From Acidobacteriota bacterium (GTDB taxonomy: Bacteria > Acidobacteriota > Vicinamibacteria > Vicinamibacterales > CAVVIG01), in NCBI GenBank assembly GCA_023265155.1, contig JAHFUL010000016.1:1-34643 (forward strand): DNA of 34,643 nucleotides. The letters run 5' to 3'. The position numbers and the translations under genes are program-made. Shown piece by piece: positions 1-8,584 of the stretch (the stretch's first letter is position 1; each line of letters begins with the position of its first letter). The notes under the pieces were generated by a model. The model searched no databases. It saw only the letters and a program-made list of their open reading frames with translations, and was not told where the DNA came from.

Positions 1-1
1 G

Positions 2-1576
2 GTCGCGCCGACTCCGGTTGCTCCGTCTCCGATCCGCGAAACGCCCCCGCCGGCTTCAGGCGTGCAAATCCCGGCGCGCGTGAGTGCTCCATCAGCGCCG
101 GCCCCGACGCAAGTAGCTCCTGTATCGATCAGTCATGGGGCCGAGCCGGTTCCTGTTGCGAAGGCCCCGTCGCCCGTTGGCGATACTCCTGCGCAGGCTC
201 CGGCGTGGCCGCCGCCGGTCCCGCCGACGGTCCGCGAAACGTCGGCGTCCGCCTGGGAAGCCGAAGCCGCTGCGAAGTTGAGCGACCTGCAGCCGGCCGC
301 CTGGCAGACACCGCCGCCGCAGGTGCGTGAACCCGTCTCGACCCCGGCGTGGCAAGCGCCTCCACCCACGCGCGTGCAGAACCTGATGCCTGCCGGGTTC
401 GACACGCCACCCGCGGCCGTTCTGCCGCTATCGAGAAACTCGATTCGTCCCGACGTGCCGCCCCCTCTGGTGGAGCAGGCGCTCTCCAATCTGGATCAGT
501 TGCTGCGTCTGGCGGCCGCCCGGGGCGCTTCGATGCTGTACTTGTCGTCGGCCTCGCGTCCGTCGGTTCGCGTGGACGGGGAAATCTACACGCTCGACGG
601 CGCACCGGTCCTTGGCCCCAACGACGTCGAATCGCTGCTGCTGACGCTGATGCCCGAGCGCAACGCCGAAGCGCTTCGCACCGGTGTCGCCAGCGAGTGG
701 ATTTGCGAGCTCCCGGAGGTCGGCCGCGTCCGCTGCCTGGGTTTCCGCGATCACCGCGGTCCGGGTGGCGTGTTCCGGATGATGCCGGTTCGGGCCATCA
801 CGGCCGAGCAGCTGGGCCTCAACCGGGAGATTCAGGCGCTCGCGATCGAGCCCGAGGGCCTCGTGCTCGTGGCGGGCCCGCGCGCGAGCGGCAAGCGCAC
901 GCTGATGTCGGCGTTCGTGGATCTCATCAACCGGACGCGCCGCGATCACATCATTTCGATCGAGAGCGAGATCAACGTCGTGCACGAGCGCAACGGCTCG
1001 CTCGTCAGCCAGCGCGAAGTACGCGGGGGGGCCGAGGAGATGTATGCGGCCGCCCGTGGCGCTCTCAGAGAAGATCCCGACGTGCTGGTGCTGGAGGATG
1101 TGCGGACGGCTGCGATGATGAACCTGGCGCTCGAAGCGGCGACCTCGGGCCATCTCGTCATCGGCGGTTTCCCGGCGCACAACGCGAGCGGCGCCGTCGA
1201 TCGCATCATCGATTTGTATCCGCCGGAGTACCGGCGTCAGGTGCAGATCTCCCTCGCCCAGAATCTTCGCGGCGTCGTCTCGCAGGTGCTGCTGCGCAAG
1301 CGGGGGGGCGGTCGACTCGCGGCGAGGGAAGTGCTGCTGAACACACCCGCGGTGGCCAGCGTGCTCGCCGAAGGCCGGACATCACAGTTGCCGCTGGCGA
1401 TCGAAGGCGGTCGCAAGGTGGGCATGATGCCGCTGAACGACGCGCTCGTCGGTTACGTCCAGTCCGGCGCGGTCGATGTCCAGGAGGCCTACCGCCGGTC
1501 GGCAGATCGGGCCGGGTTCCTCGCGCTGCTGAAACGGCAGGGCGTCGACACCTCCGCGGTGGAGCGACTGGCCTAG
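2..1576 (+). CDS. PilT/PilU-like type IV pilus retraction ATPase, divergent, with Pro/Ala-rich N-terminal region; 5' end truncated by window
   Basis: Frame is open to the left edge (VAPTPVAPSPIRETPPPASGVQIP...). Core has PilT-like order: EGLVLVAGPRASGKRTLMSAF (Walker A-like), ALREDPDVLVLEDVRT (Walker B region), ALEAATSGHLVIGGFPAHNASGAVDRIIDLYP, SLAQNLRGVVSQVLL. Confidence 0.85.
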   Translation, partial: VAPTPVAPSPIRETPPPASGVQIPARVSAPSAPAPTQVAPVSISHGAEPVPVAKAPSPVGDTPAQAPAWPPPVPPTVRETSASAWEAEAAAKLSDLQPAAWQTPPPQVREPVSTPAWQAPPPTRVQNLMPAGFDTPPAAVLPLSRNSIRPDVPPPLVEQALSNLDQLLRLAAARGASMLYLSSASRPSVRVDGEIYTLDGAPVLGPNDVESLLLTLMPERNAEALRTGVASEWICELPEVGRVRCLGFRDHRGPGGVFRMMPVRAITAEQLGLNREIQALAIEPEGLVLVAGPRASGKRTLMSAFVDLINRTRRDHIISIESEINVVHERNGSLVSQREVRGGAEEMYAAARGALREDPDVLVLEDVRTAAMMNLALEAATSGHLVIGGFPAHNASGAVDRIIDLYPPEYRRQVQISLAQNLRGVVSQVLLRKRGGGRLAAREVLLNTPAVASVLAEGRTSQLPLAIEGGRKVGMMPLNDALVGYVQSGAVDVQEAYRRSADRAGFLALLKRQGVDTSAVERLA

Positions 1577-1998
1577 CGAACGACGAAGGGCTCGAGCTCC
1601 GTCAACAGGAAATTCAGGACGTCTTCTTCGGTGAGCTCCGGAATGGGTTGTGTCCCGAGCCGGCGCTCGGACTCCACCACCCTCCGGCCACGCGCGAGCC
1701 TGGTCGCGCCCATCACGCTCGGGTGCCCGCCGCTCGTGTCCAGTGACAACTCGATGTAGTCGTCGGCGCGCGCCTCGGACATGAGCCGCACGCTCTCGCT
1801 CGGCGTGAAGACGCGAAACGCGTAGCCCTCCGTCCTGAGGACATTCGCGACCTGGCGGAAGACCGGGACCGCGACGCGCTCGAGGAAGAGGGCGTACTCG
1901 CGAGCCGCTTCGTCATGCCGCGCGCGCCGCCCGGCGGCCTCGCGCCTGGCCCGCTCGATCGTCTGGGTGAGCCGCCTTCGCACGTCCGAGATTTCCAT
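1573..1998 (-). CDS. conserved hypothetical protein (141 aa)
   Basis: Intact ORF in the gap between two supported genes, convergent with the PilT-like gene (4-nt overlap) and abutting the CoA transferase on the same strand. Confidence 0.6.
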   Translation of the reverse strand: MEISDVRRRLTQTIERARREAAGRRARHDEAAREYALFLERVAVPVFRQVANVLRTEGYAFRVFTPSESVRLMSEARADDYIELSLDTSGGHPSVMGATRLARGRRVVESERRLGTQPIPELTEEDVLNFLLTELEPFVVR

Positions 1999-3177
1999 TT
2001 ACACGATCCCTTTCCCCCGCAGCACCTCGACGTCGCTCCCCGCGATACCGAGATCGCGCGTCAACACAGACTCCGTGTGCTGGCCGAGAGTTGGCGGCGC
2101 CGTGCGAATGCCCCCGGGCGTGTGCGACAGCTTCAACGGCGTACCCAGGACTCGCGTGAGCCCAATCGTGGCGTGCGCGACGTCGTGGACCATCTCGCGA
2201 GCGCCAACCTGAGGGTCGGCGAACAACTCTTCCAGATCGCGAACCGAGCCGCAGGGCACACCGGCAGCGGTGAGTCGTTCGATCCAGTATCCACGCGACT
2301 TGGTCCGCAGACGCTCGTCCAGAATGGGCCTGAGCTCGGCGTACAGTGTGATTCGCTGCCGGTTGGTCGCAAAACGGTCCTCCTCGGCGAGCTCCGCGAC
2401 GCGGCAGAAGCGCTTCCATTGATCGTCATTCCCGACGGCGAGCACGAACTCGCCGTCGAATGCACTGAACGTTTCATATGGCACGATCGTCGGGTGACGA
2501 TTCCCCATGCGTGACGGTGCAGTACCGGTGGCGAAATAAATCCCCGCCTGATAGGTGAGCAGCGCGGCCACCGAATCCAGCATGCCGATATCCACTGCCT
2601 GCCCGCGTCCCGTCCGCTCCCGCGCGAACAGCGCCAGAGCAACGCCTTGCGCGGCAAACATGCCGGAGGCGATGTCGGCGATGGCCACGCCCAGCCGGAA
2701 CGGGGGGCCGTTCGCCGCACCGGTCATGCTCATGAGCCCGCCTTCAGCCTGCATGACCGCGTCGTATCCGGCTTCCTGACTGCGCGGGCCCGTCTGCCCG
2801 AATCCCGAGATCGAGCAGTACACGAGCCGCGGATGATCGGCCGCGAGCGACGCGTAGTCCAGGTTCAGCTTTCCCAGCGTGCCAGGCCTGAAATTCTCGA
2901 CCAGGACATCTGCCTTTGCGATGAGCCGATCCAGGACGGCGCGCCCTTCGGGTCGTTTGAAATTCAGCGTGACGCTTTCCTTGTTGCGATTGATGCTCAG
3001 GAAGTACGCGCTCTCGCCCTCGAGAAATGGCGGGCCCCACCCGCGCGTATCGTCGCCCTTCCCGGGCTGTTCGATCTTGATGACCCGTGCGCCCATGTCG
3101 GCGAGGAGCATCGTGCAGTACGGGCCGGAGAGCACCCGAGTGAGGTCGAGCACCGTGATTGCGTCAAGGGGCGCCAT
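1999..3177 (-). CDS. CaiB/BaiF family CoA transferase (family III)
   Basis: MAPLDAITVLDLTRVLSGPYCTMLLADMGARVIKIEQPGKGDDTRGWGPPF, VENFRPGTLGKLNLDY, GQTGPRSQEAGYDAVMQAEGGLMSMTG. Start chosen at the internal Met (3177) rather than the 3261 ORF start. Confidence 0.92.
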   Translation of the reverse strand: MAPLDAITVLDLTRVLSGPYCTMLLADMGARVIKIEQPGKGDDTRGWGPPFLEGESAYFLSINRNKESVTLNFKRPEGRAVLDRLIAKADVLVENFRPGTLGKLNLDYASLAADHPRLVYCSISGFGQTGPRSQEAGYDAVMQAEGGLMSMTGAANGPPFRLGVAIADIASGMFAAQGVALALFARERTGRGQAVDIGMLDSVAALLTYQAGIYFATGTAPSRMGNRHPTIVPYETFSAFDGEFVLAVGNDDQWKRFCRVAELAEEDRFATNRQRITLYAELRPILDERLRTKSRGYWIERLTAAGVPCGSVRDLEELFADPQVGAREMVHDVAHATIGLTRVLGTPLKLSHTPGGIRTAPPTLGQHTESVLTRDLGIAGSDVEVLRGKGIV

Positions 3178-3223
3178 GGGATTGACATCGGGCCGACAGT
3201 CGCGCCGCGCGAATCTACTATAC

Positions 3224-3240
3224 TCATCACTTGGTGATGA
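3224..3240. promoter_or_regulatory. perfect inverted repeat TCATCAC-TTG-GTGATGA in divergent intergenic region (candidate operator)
   Basis: 7-bp perfect arms separated by 3 nt, between divergent CoA transferase and SUMF1 genes. Confidence 0.45.
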
Positions 3241-4116
3241 ATGTCGATGAATGTCGACCAACGCCGAGCCGGTCGGGCCCCGTCAGCGATGCCGGTCCTG
3301 ACGGCGGCGCTGGCGTTGGCGGGCGACACCATGACGCGTGTCGCGGCTGATCTGGCGCGCATTCCGGCGGGGGAATTCCTCTTGGGCGCTTCCGACGCCG
3401 AAGCCGACGAGCGTCCCATTCACCGCGTGTTCGTCAGCGAGTTCTTCATCGGCCGTTTCCCGGTCACCAACGGCGAGTACGCGCGATTCGTGCGGGCCAC
3501 GGGACACCGGCCGCCGGCGGTTCGCGCGCTTCCAATGATTGCCAGCGCCGGGCAGGACGCGACGTTCAAGGAGCTCGCCGCCCAGTACGTCTGGACGGGC
3601 ATCGAGCCGCGGCCCGGCCGCGGCGGCCATCCCGTCGTCCTGGTCACCTACGAAGATGCAGAGGCCTATTGCGCGTGGATGTCGCAGACGCTCGGTCGTC
3701 TCGTTCGAATGCCCACCGAGGCGGAATGGGAGAAGGCGGCGCGCGGCGGCGTGGACGGTTGCCGATATCCGTGGGGCGACGAGATCGACCAGTCGCGCGC
3801 CAACTATCTCGTCGATCCGTCGCTGAAGAATCAGCGCGGCACCGCGCCCACCGGCACGTACGCGCCCAACGCCTACGGTCTGTGTGACATGGCCGGTAAC
3901 GTGTGGGAGTGGGTGTCCGACTGGTACGGGTCCGAGTACTACGCCGCGGGCGACGCGCGGAATCCGCAAGGACCCCGGGACGGCGCCATGCGAATCGTTC
4001 GAGGCGGCTCGTGGGTGAACGAGGATGTGCGGGCGCTGCGGTGCAGTTGCCGCCATCCGGTGCCGCCCGATACATACGCGTACAGCATAGGGTTTCGCAT
4101 CGTATGCGCAGCATGA
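3241..4116 (+). CDS. SUMF1/formylglycine-generating-enzyme-fold domain protein
   Basis: IPAGEFLLGASDAEADERPIHRVFVSEFFIGRFPVTNGEYARFV, PTEAEWEKAARGG, YPWGDEID, GLCDMAGNVWEWVSDWYG, MRIVRGGSWVNED, IGFRIV. Start uncertain (3241, 3247, 3289 or 3331). Confidence 0.9.
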   Translation: MSMNVDQRRAGRAPSAMPVLTAALALAGDTMTRVAADLARIPAGEFLLGASDAEADERPIHRVFVSEFFIGRFPVTNGEYARFVRATGHRPPAVRALPMIASAGQDATFKELAAQYVWTGIEPRPGRGGHPVVLVTYEDAEAYCAWMSQTLGRLVRMPTEAEWEKAARGGVDGCRYPWGDEIDQSRANYLVDPSLKNQRGTAPTGTYAPNAYGLCDMAGNVWEWVSDWYGSEYYAAGDARNPQGPRDGAMRIVRGGSWVNEDVRALRCSCRHPVPPDTYAYSIGFRIVCAA

Positions 4117-4829
4117 TCTTCCCCGTCATCGTCTTCATGGCTGGCCTGACGTTGGCCGCTGCTCAGGATCCGGCGACGCCGCAGCCTGCCGCAATCGTCA
4201 CCGGCGGAGAAGCCCTGGTGAGCCGCGCACCCGATCAGGCGTTTGTGACCGTCGCCGTCGAATCGCGCGCCAGGAGCCCGCGTGATGCGCAGGCGCAAAA
4301 CGCGGCAGCGATGACCGCGGTGCAGCAGCGCATCACGGCGTTGGTGTCGGGTGCGGCGCCGGTCGTGACGAAAGATGCACTGCGGACCGAGGGGTACACG
4401 ATTCAGCAGGAATTCGACTTCGTGAACGGCCGCCGGGTGCCGCGCGAATACGTCGCGCGAAACGGACTGGAGGTTCGGCTGGACGTGGTGGAGCGCGTCG
4501 GCGATGTGATCGACGCAGCCGTGCAGGCAGGCGCCACCTCGGTGAGCAACATCAGATTCGACCTGAAGGATCGCGCTGGCGCGGAACGCGAGGCGCTGCG
4601 GCTGGCGGTGGTCGATGCCCGCGGGCGCGCCGATGCGGCAGCCGCCGGCGTCGGACGGACCGTGGACCGCGTGCTCAAAATCGAAGACCATCGCCAGCCA
4701 CCTCCCATCCCACGACCGGTGATGATGGACTTTGCGCGAACCGCTGCTGCCGCCACGGTCGACACACCCGTGGAGCCAGGCACGATCGAGATCCGCGCCC
4801 AGGTGACGCTGACCGTGACGCTGAAGTAG
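4104..4829 (+). CDS. SIMPL domain (DUF541) protein with signal peptide
   Basis: MRSMIFPVIVFMAGLTLAAAQ signal-like N-terminus; IVTGGEALVSRAPDQAFVTVAVESRARSPRDAQAQNAAAM...TSVSNIRFDLKD. Overlaps upstream gene by 13 nt. Confidence 0.85.
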   Translation: MRSMIFPVIVFMAGLTLAAAQDPATPQPAAIVTGGEALVSRAPDQAFVTVAVESRARSPRDAQAQNAAAMTAVQQRITALVSGAAPVVTKDALRTEGYTIQQEFDFVNGRRVPREYVARNGLEVRLDVVERVGDVIDAAVQAGATSVSNIRFDLKDRAGAEREALRLAVVDARGRADAAAAGVGRTVDRVLKIEDHRQPPPIPRPVMMDFARTAAAATVDTPVEPGTIEIRAQVTLTVTLK

Positions 4830-4915
4830 GCCCGAGTTTGCAGGCCCGAGCTGTAGGCCCGAGCTGTAGGCCCGAGCTGTAGGTCCGAGCTGTAGGCCCG
4901 AGCTTTAGCTCGGGC
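4827..4915 (+). repeat. ~13-bp tandem direct repeat TAGGCCCGAGCTG (about six copies) ending in a palindrome GCCCGAGCTTTAGCTCGGGC
   Basis: Read directly; the array starts at the TAG stop codon of the SIMPL gene. Confidence 0.9.
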
Positions 4916-4944
4916 GGCTGAGGCTGAGCGATTGGCGATGACTC

Positions 4945-5036
4945 GCCCGACCTCAAGGTCGGGCCTACGATCGGATGTGCCCGACCTCAAGGTCGGGCCT
5001 ACGATCGGATGCGCCCGACCTCAAGGTCGGGCCTAC
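4945..5036 (-). repeat. three copies, 34-bp period, of palindromic GCCCGACCTCAAGGTCGGGCCTAC + GATCGGATG(T/C)
   Basis: Units start at 4945, 4979 and 5013; opposite orientation relative to the preceding array. Confidence 0.92.
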
Positions 5037-5040
5037 ACTC

Positions 5041-5694
5041 ATGACCCCAGAAGATTACGCCCGCGCGCGCCGCCTCCTGATGCGGCGCGATCCGATCCTC
5101 GGCGCCGCGATCAAGCGTATCGGCCCTTGCGGTATGGCAGAACGCCAGCACGCGGATCACCTCAGCGCGCTCACTCGCTCGATTGTCAGCCAGCAGTTGT
5201 CGACGAAAGCCGCCGCGACGATCTTCCGGCGATTCGCCGCGCTCTTTCCCGACAACGCCGTCACGAGCGCGCACGCCATCGCGCGCTTCGACGATGCGAC
5301 GCTGCGCGGCGTGGGATTGAGCGGTCAGAAGGTCGGCTATCTTCGCGATCTCTCCGCACGGATCATCGACGGCCGTCTGGAGCTCGATGCGCTCGACCGT
5401 CTTCCCGATGAAGAGGCAATTGATCGGCTGACATCAGTCAAGGGGTTTGGACGCTGGACCGCGGAGATGTTCCTGATGTTCCGGCTTCATCGGCCTGACG
5501 TGCTGCCCGTCGGCGACCTGGGCATCGTCAAGGCGGTGCAGCAACTCTATCGCCTCAGGAAAAGACCCGACGCGAAGCGGCTCCTGAAAATCGGCGAACC
5601 CTGGCGCCCGTACCGATCGGTCGCCTGCTGGTACCTCTGGCAGACACTTCACCAGCCGGCGCCCTCGCCAACGATCAACCGCACGAAGAAGTAG
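5041..5694 (+). CDS. DNA-3-methyladenine glycosylase II, AlkA-like (HhH-GPD)
   Basis: HLSALTRSIVSQQLSTKAAATIFRRF, VGLSGQKVGYLRDLSARI, LTSVKGFGRWTAEMFLMF (HhH), LPVGDLGIVKAVQQLY, WRPYRSVACWYLWQ. Confidence 0.92.
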   Translation: MTPEDYARARRLLMRRDPILGAAIKRIGPCGMAERQHADHLSALTRSIVSQQLSTKAAATIFRRFAALFPDNAVTSAHAIARFDDATLRGVGLSGQKVGYLRDLSARIIDGRLELDALDRLPDEEAIDRLTSVKGFGRWTAEMFLMFRLHRPDVLPVGDLGIVKAVQQLYRLRKRPDAKRLLKIGEPWRPYRSVACWYLWQTLHQPAPSPTINRTKK

Positions 5695-5824
5695 TCGTCG
5701 AAGTAGTAGTCGGAGGGAAGCAGGACTCGTAGCGCAGACCTTCCAGTCTCCGCTCGCAACCCGGATCCGCGAGCTATGGCTAGGCTCGCCGACGCGTTGC
5801 GAAGGCGGCAGGCCTGCCGGGTCA

Positions 5825-5848
5825 GCAGGACTAAAAGTCCTGCGCTAC
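5825..5848 (-). repeat. hairpin repeat, minus-strand reading GTAGCGCAGGACTTTTAGTCCTGC
   Basis: gcaggactaaaagtcctgcgctac on +; same element type as the last unit inside hscA (15078-15100). Confidence 0.85.
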
Positions 5849-5864
5849 GAGCACATCGACCGTC

Positions 5865-6761
5865 TCAGGCCTTTACGTACTTGGCGAACCAATCCAACGT
5901 GCGTTGCCAGGCCTGCTTCGCAGCGGCCTCGTCGTACCGCGGCGTCGTGTCGTTGTGGAAGCCGTGGTTGGCCTTGGGATACACGTATCCCTCGTGCGGG
6001 ATGTTGTTGGCCTTCAGAGCCTCCTCGTACGCCGGCCATCTCCCGGCCAGGGCCGTATCCAGCTCGCCGTGGTGGGCCAGAACCGCCGCCTTGATCTTGG
6101 GCACGTCCGCGGCCGCCGGCGCGGCGCCGTAGAAGGGAACAGCTGCTGCGAGGTCGGGCATTCGGACTGCCAGCGTGTTCGCGATGCCGCCGCCGAAACA
6201 GAACCCCACCACGCCGAGCTTGCCCGTCGCATCGGGACGCGATTTCAGCCAGGTGGCAGCGGCGACGAAATCCTCCGTCATCTTGGGGCGATCCACCGTG
6301 CCGAACAGCTGGACGCCTTTCTCTTCGTCGCCCGGATATCCACCGACGGACGTGAGCCCGTCCGGCGCGAACGCCATGTAGCCGGCCGTGCCGAGGCGGC
6401 GGGCGACGTCTTCGATGTATGGGTTGAGGCCGCGGTTCTCGTGGACGACGAGGATAGCCGGGTATTTCCCGCCTGCACCAGCCGCCGCGGGTCGCACGAG
6501 GTAGCCCTTGATCGAGCCATTGCCCTGGGGCGACGCTACGGTCGCTGCTTCAGTCCGGATTCGGGCGTCATCCTTCGGGACCTGCTGCGCCCAGGCGAAG
6601 TTGGGCTTGAGCATCTCGAACAGCGCCGCCGTGGTCAGTCCGCCAACGGCGAACTTGTTCGCCCGCTGCAAGAACGTGCGCCGATCGATGTCGCCGTGAA
6701 CGTACTCGTGGAAGATATCCAGGAGTTCCTGCGGAAAGTCGGAGGCCTTCTTTCGCTCCAT
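5865..6761 (-). CDS. dienelactone hydrolase family protein with Tat-type leader
   Basis: DRRTFLQRANKFAVGGLTTAALF (RRxFL motif), AILVVHENRGLNPYIEDVARRLGTAGYMAFAPD, KLGVVGFCFGGGIANTLA, HGELDTALA, NHGFHNDTTPRYDEAAAKQAWQRTLDWF. Start taken at MERKKAS; the longer 526-aa ORF is spurious upstream. Confidence 0.9.
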   Translation of the reverse strand: MERKKASDFPQELLDIFHEYVHGDIDRRTFLQRANKFAVGGLTTAALFEMLKPNFAWAQQVPKDDARIRTEAATVASPQGNGSIKGYLVRPAAAGAGGKYPAILVVHENRGLNPYIEDVARRLGTAGYMAFAPDGLTSVGGYPGDEEKGVQLFGTVDRPKMTEDFVAAATWLKSRPDATGKLGVVGFCFGGGIANTLAVRMPDLAAAVPFYGAAPAAADVPKIKAAVLAHHGELDTALAGRWPAYEEALKANNIPHEGYVYPKANHGFHNDTTPRYDEAAAKQAWQRTLDWFAKYVKA

Positions 6762-6871
6762 CGCTGACTCCTTCCGGATTATGAGAACCGAGCTGACCGG
6801 AATGCGGTCCGGCTGCGGGCGAGAATAGCAAAGATCTGCCGACTCTGCGATCTTTGGGTTGCCGATTAAAA

Positions 6872-7495
6872 TTAAATGCTGTGCTTGGCCCAGAGGAGCA
6901 GATAGCCCAGGGCAATCGCGATGAGCGTCCCTCGCTCGCTGAAGAGCGTCTCGCGCCAGGAGAACGTCGCCGCGTCTTCTGGATGAGTTGGCGAGATTGC
7001 GGAAGGTATCCAGCGCGGCACTTGCGCGACATAGGCGCGGTAGCGTTCCCCGAGCCGTGCGTCGAGGAGGTCTTCTTCCCATCGGACGATGGCGTGATAG
7101 ATGAGGGCGAGGAGCAATATAACCACAGGCGCCATCCACGGGAGACCGGCGGACAGGCTGAAGCCTGCCCATAGCGCGATGTTGCCGAGGTACAACGGGT
7201 TGCGAACGATCGCGAACGGGCCGGTGGACACCAGAGGTCCAAGGCGGTCGCTCCGCGTCCTGGAGATCACACCGATCTGACGCACCGCCCAGAGCCTGAT
7301 GAGCTCGCCAAGGGCGGTCAGAACAACGCCGGGCCACAGACGCCAGGCGGGGCTGGACGCTGGAACGATCAGAAGCGCGAGGGCGATCGGGAGCGGCAGC
7401 GAGGTCCGCCAAGTGAACAGCCATCCACCAACCCTCGCCAGCCAATCTGGATCTCGCTGGCGTGTCTGGGGTTGTGGCGCGGGCCCTGGGGTCAT
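6872..7495 (-). CDS. isoprenylcysteine carboxyl methyltransferase / phospholipid methyltransferase-like membrane protein
   Basis: RLWAVRQIGVISRTRSDRLGPLVSTGPFAIVRNPLYLGNIALWAGFSL, multiple hydrophobic segments, EEDLLDARLGERYRAYVAQVPRWIP. Start MTPGPAPQ assumed. Confidence 0.85.
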   Translation of the reverse strand: MTPGPAPQPQTRQRDPDWLARVGGWLFTWRTSLPLPIALALLIVPASSPAWRLWPGVVLTALGELIRLWAVRQIGVISRTRSDRLGPLVSTGPFAIVRNPLYLGNIALWAGFSLSAGLPWMAPVVILLLALIYHAIVRWEEDLLDARLGERYRAYVAQVPRWIPSAISPTHPEDAATFSWRETLFSERGTLIAIALGYLLLWAKHSI

Positions 7496-7571
7496 TCGGC
7501 TTTCAGCATACAGCGAGAGGTAGACTCCCGACTGCTGGGACGTGAGCATCAAACGCCGACCAGCGGCTCTT

Positions 7572-7602
7572 TTGACGGTGTAGTACCGATCGTTGCTATA
7601 AT
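7572..7602 (+). promoter_or_regulatory. candidate sigma70-like promoter TTGACG-N19-TATAAT upstream of cysM
   Basis: TTGACG 7572-7577 and TATAAT 7597-7602, 26 nt before the ATG at 7628; spacer is long. Confidence 0.45.
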
Positions 7603-7624
7603 TCGGACTTGTTCGGTCGCATAT
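7600..7624 (+). promoter_or_regulatory. candidate IscR/Rrf2-type box GACT-N5-GGTC just downstream of the cysM -10
   Basis: AATTCGGACTTGTTCGGTCGCATAT; core matches the GACT-N5-(A/G)GTC layout of type 1 IscR sites. Confidence 0.4.
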
Positions 7625-7627
7625 CGT

Positions 7628-8584
7628 ATGTCCCCGTCACAACTCCCATCCCAGCCGGCGAGTCCAGCGGTCAGTGGCCCTGCCGCCTCCGTTCTTGATC
7701 TGATCGGACGGACGCCGCTCGTTCGGCTCCGCCGGTTCGAGCGGGAGACGACGGGAGTCGAGCTGTACGCGAAGGCGGAATGGCAGAATCCCGGCGGATC
7801 GGTGAAGGATCGCGCGGCCGCGCGGATGATCGCCGAAGGCGAAGCGTCTGGCGCGCTGAGGCCCGGACTCACGATTGTCGACGCAACCTCAGGAAACACC
7901 GGTATTGCGTACGCGATGATCGGTGCGGCCCGCGGCTATCCGGTGAAGCTGTTCCTGCCGCACAACGCGAGCCACGAGCGCAAGCTGATTCTCCGGGCCT
8001 TCGGCGCCGAGCTCGTGCTGACCGATCCGATGGAGGGCACCGACGGCGCGATTCGCGAAGTGCGCCGGCTCGTGGCGGCCGACGCGGAGAAGTACTTCTA
8101 CCCGGACCAGTACAGCAACGATGCCAACTGGCGCGCTCACTTCGAGACGACGGCGCCGGAAATCATCGAGCAGACGGCCGGCCGCGTCACGCACTTCGTC
8201 GCCGGCCTTGGTACCAGCGGGACATTCATCGGGACCGGGCGGGCGCTCCGCCAGTTCAATCCGTCGGTCAGGCTGATTTCGTTTCAGCCCGATTCGCCGT
8301 TCCACGGGCTCGAGGGCTTGAAGCACATGGGATCGGCGATGGTGCCGGCCATCTACGACGCGAAACTGGCGGACGAAGATCTGGCCGTCGGGACGGAGGA
8401 AGCGCACCGGATGGTGCGCCGCCTGGCGCGCGAGGAGGGGCTGCTCGTCGGCATCTCGTCGGGAGCGGCGCTGGCTGCGGCGCTCGACGTCGCGCAGCGG
8501 ATCGAGCGAGGTATTGTCGTGACCGTGTTTCCCGACGGGGCTGAAAAATACTTGTCGGAGTCGTTCTGGACGACCGGGGACTGA
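7628..8584 (+). CDS. cysM: PLP-dependent cysteine synthase, CysM-like
   Basis: VLDLIGRTPLVRLRRFERETTGVELYAKAEWQNPGGSVKDRAAARMI, DATSGNTGIAYAMIGAARGYPVKLFLP, GLGTSGTFIGTGRALR, GISSGAALAAAL. Neighbourhood (Mec, CysO) supports the CysM type. Confidence 0.93.
   Translation: MSPSQLPSQPASPAVSGPAASVLDLIGRTPLVRLRRFERETTGVELYAKAEWQNPGGSVKDRAAARMIAEGEASGALRPGLTIVDATSGNTGIAYAMIGAARGYPVKLFLPHNASHERKLILRAFGAELVLTDPMEGTDGAIREVRRLVAADAEKYFYPDQYSNDANWRAHFETTAPEIIEQTAGRVTHFVAGLGTSGTFIGTGRALRQFNPSVRLISFQPDSPFHGLEGLKHMGSAMVPAIYDAKLADEDLAVGTEEAHRMVRRLAREEGLLVGISSGAALAAALDVAQRIERGIVVTVFPDGAEKYLSESFWTTGD

Noticed and set aside
349-1746. Long overlapping and antisense ORFs (e.g. 349-1746 +, 428-1180 -, 9227-10396 -, 24533-25789 +, 26272-27597 +)
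   Set aside because: Arg/Pro/Ala-rich translations antisense or out of frame to well-supported genes; typical high-GC artefacts.
4945-5036. CRISPR-like array (24-nt palindromic repeat with 10-nt spacers)
   Set aside because: Only three units, the spacers are essentially identical and too short, and there are no cas genes; it is a tandem hairpin repeat.
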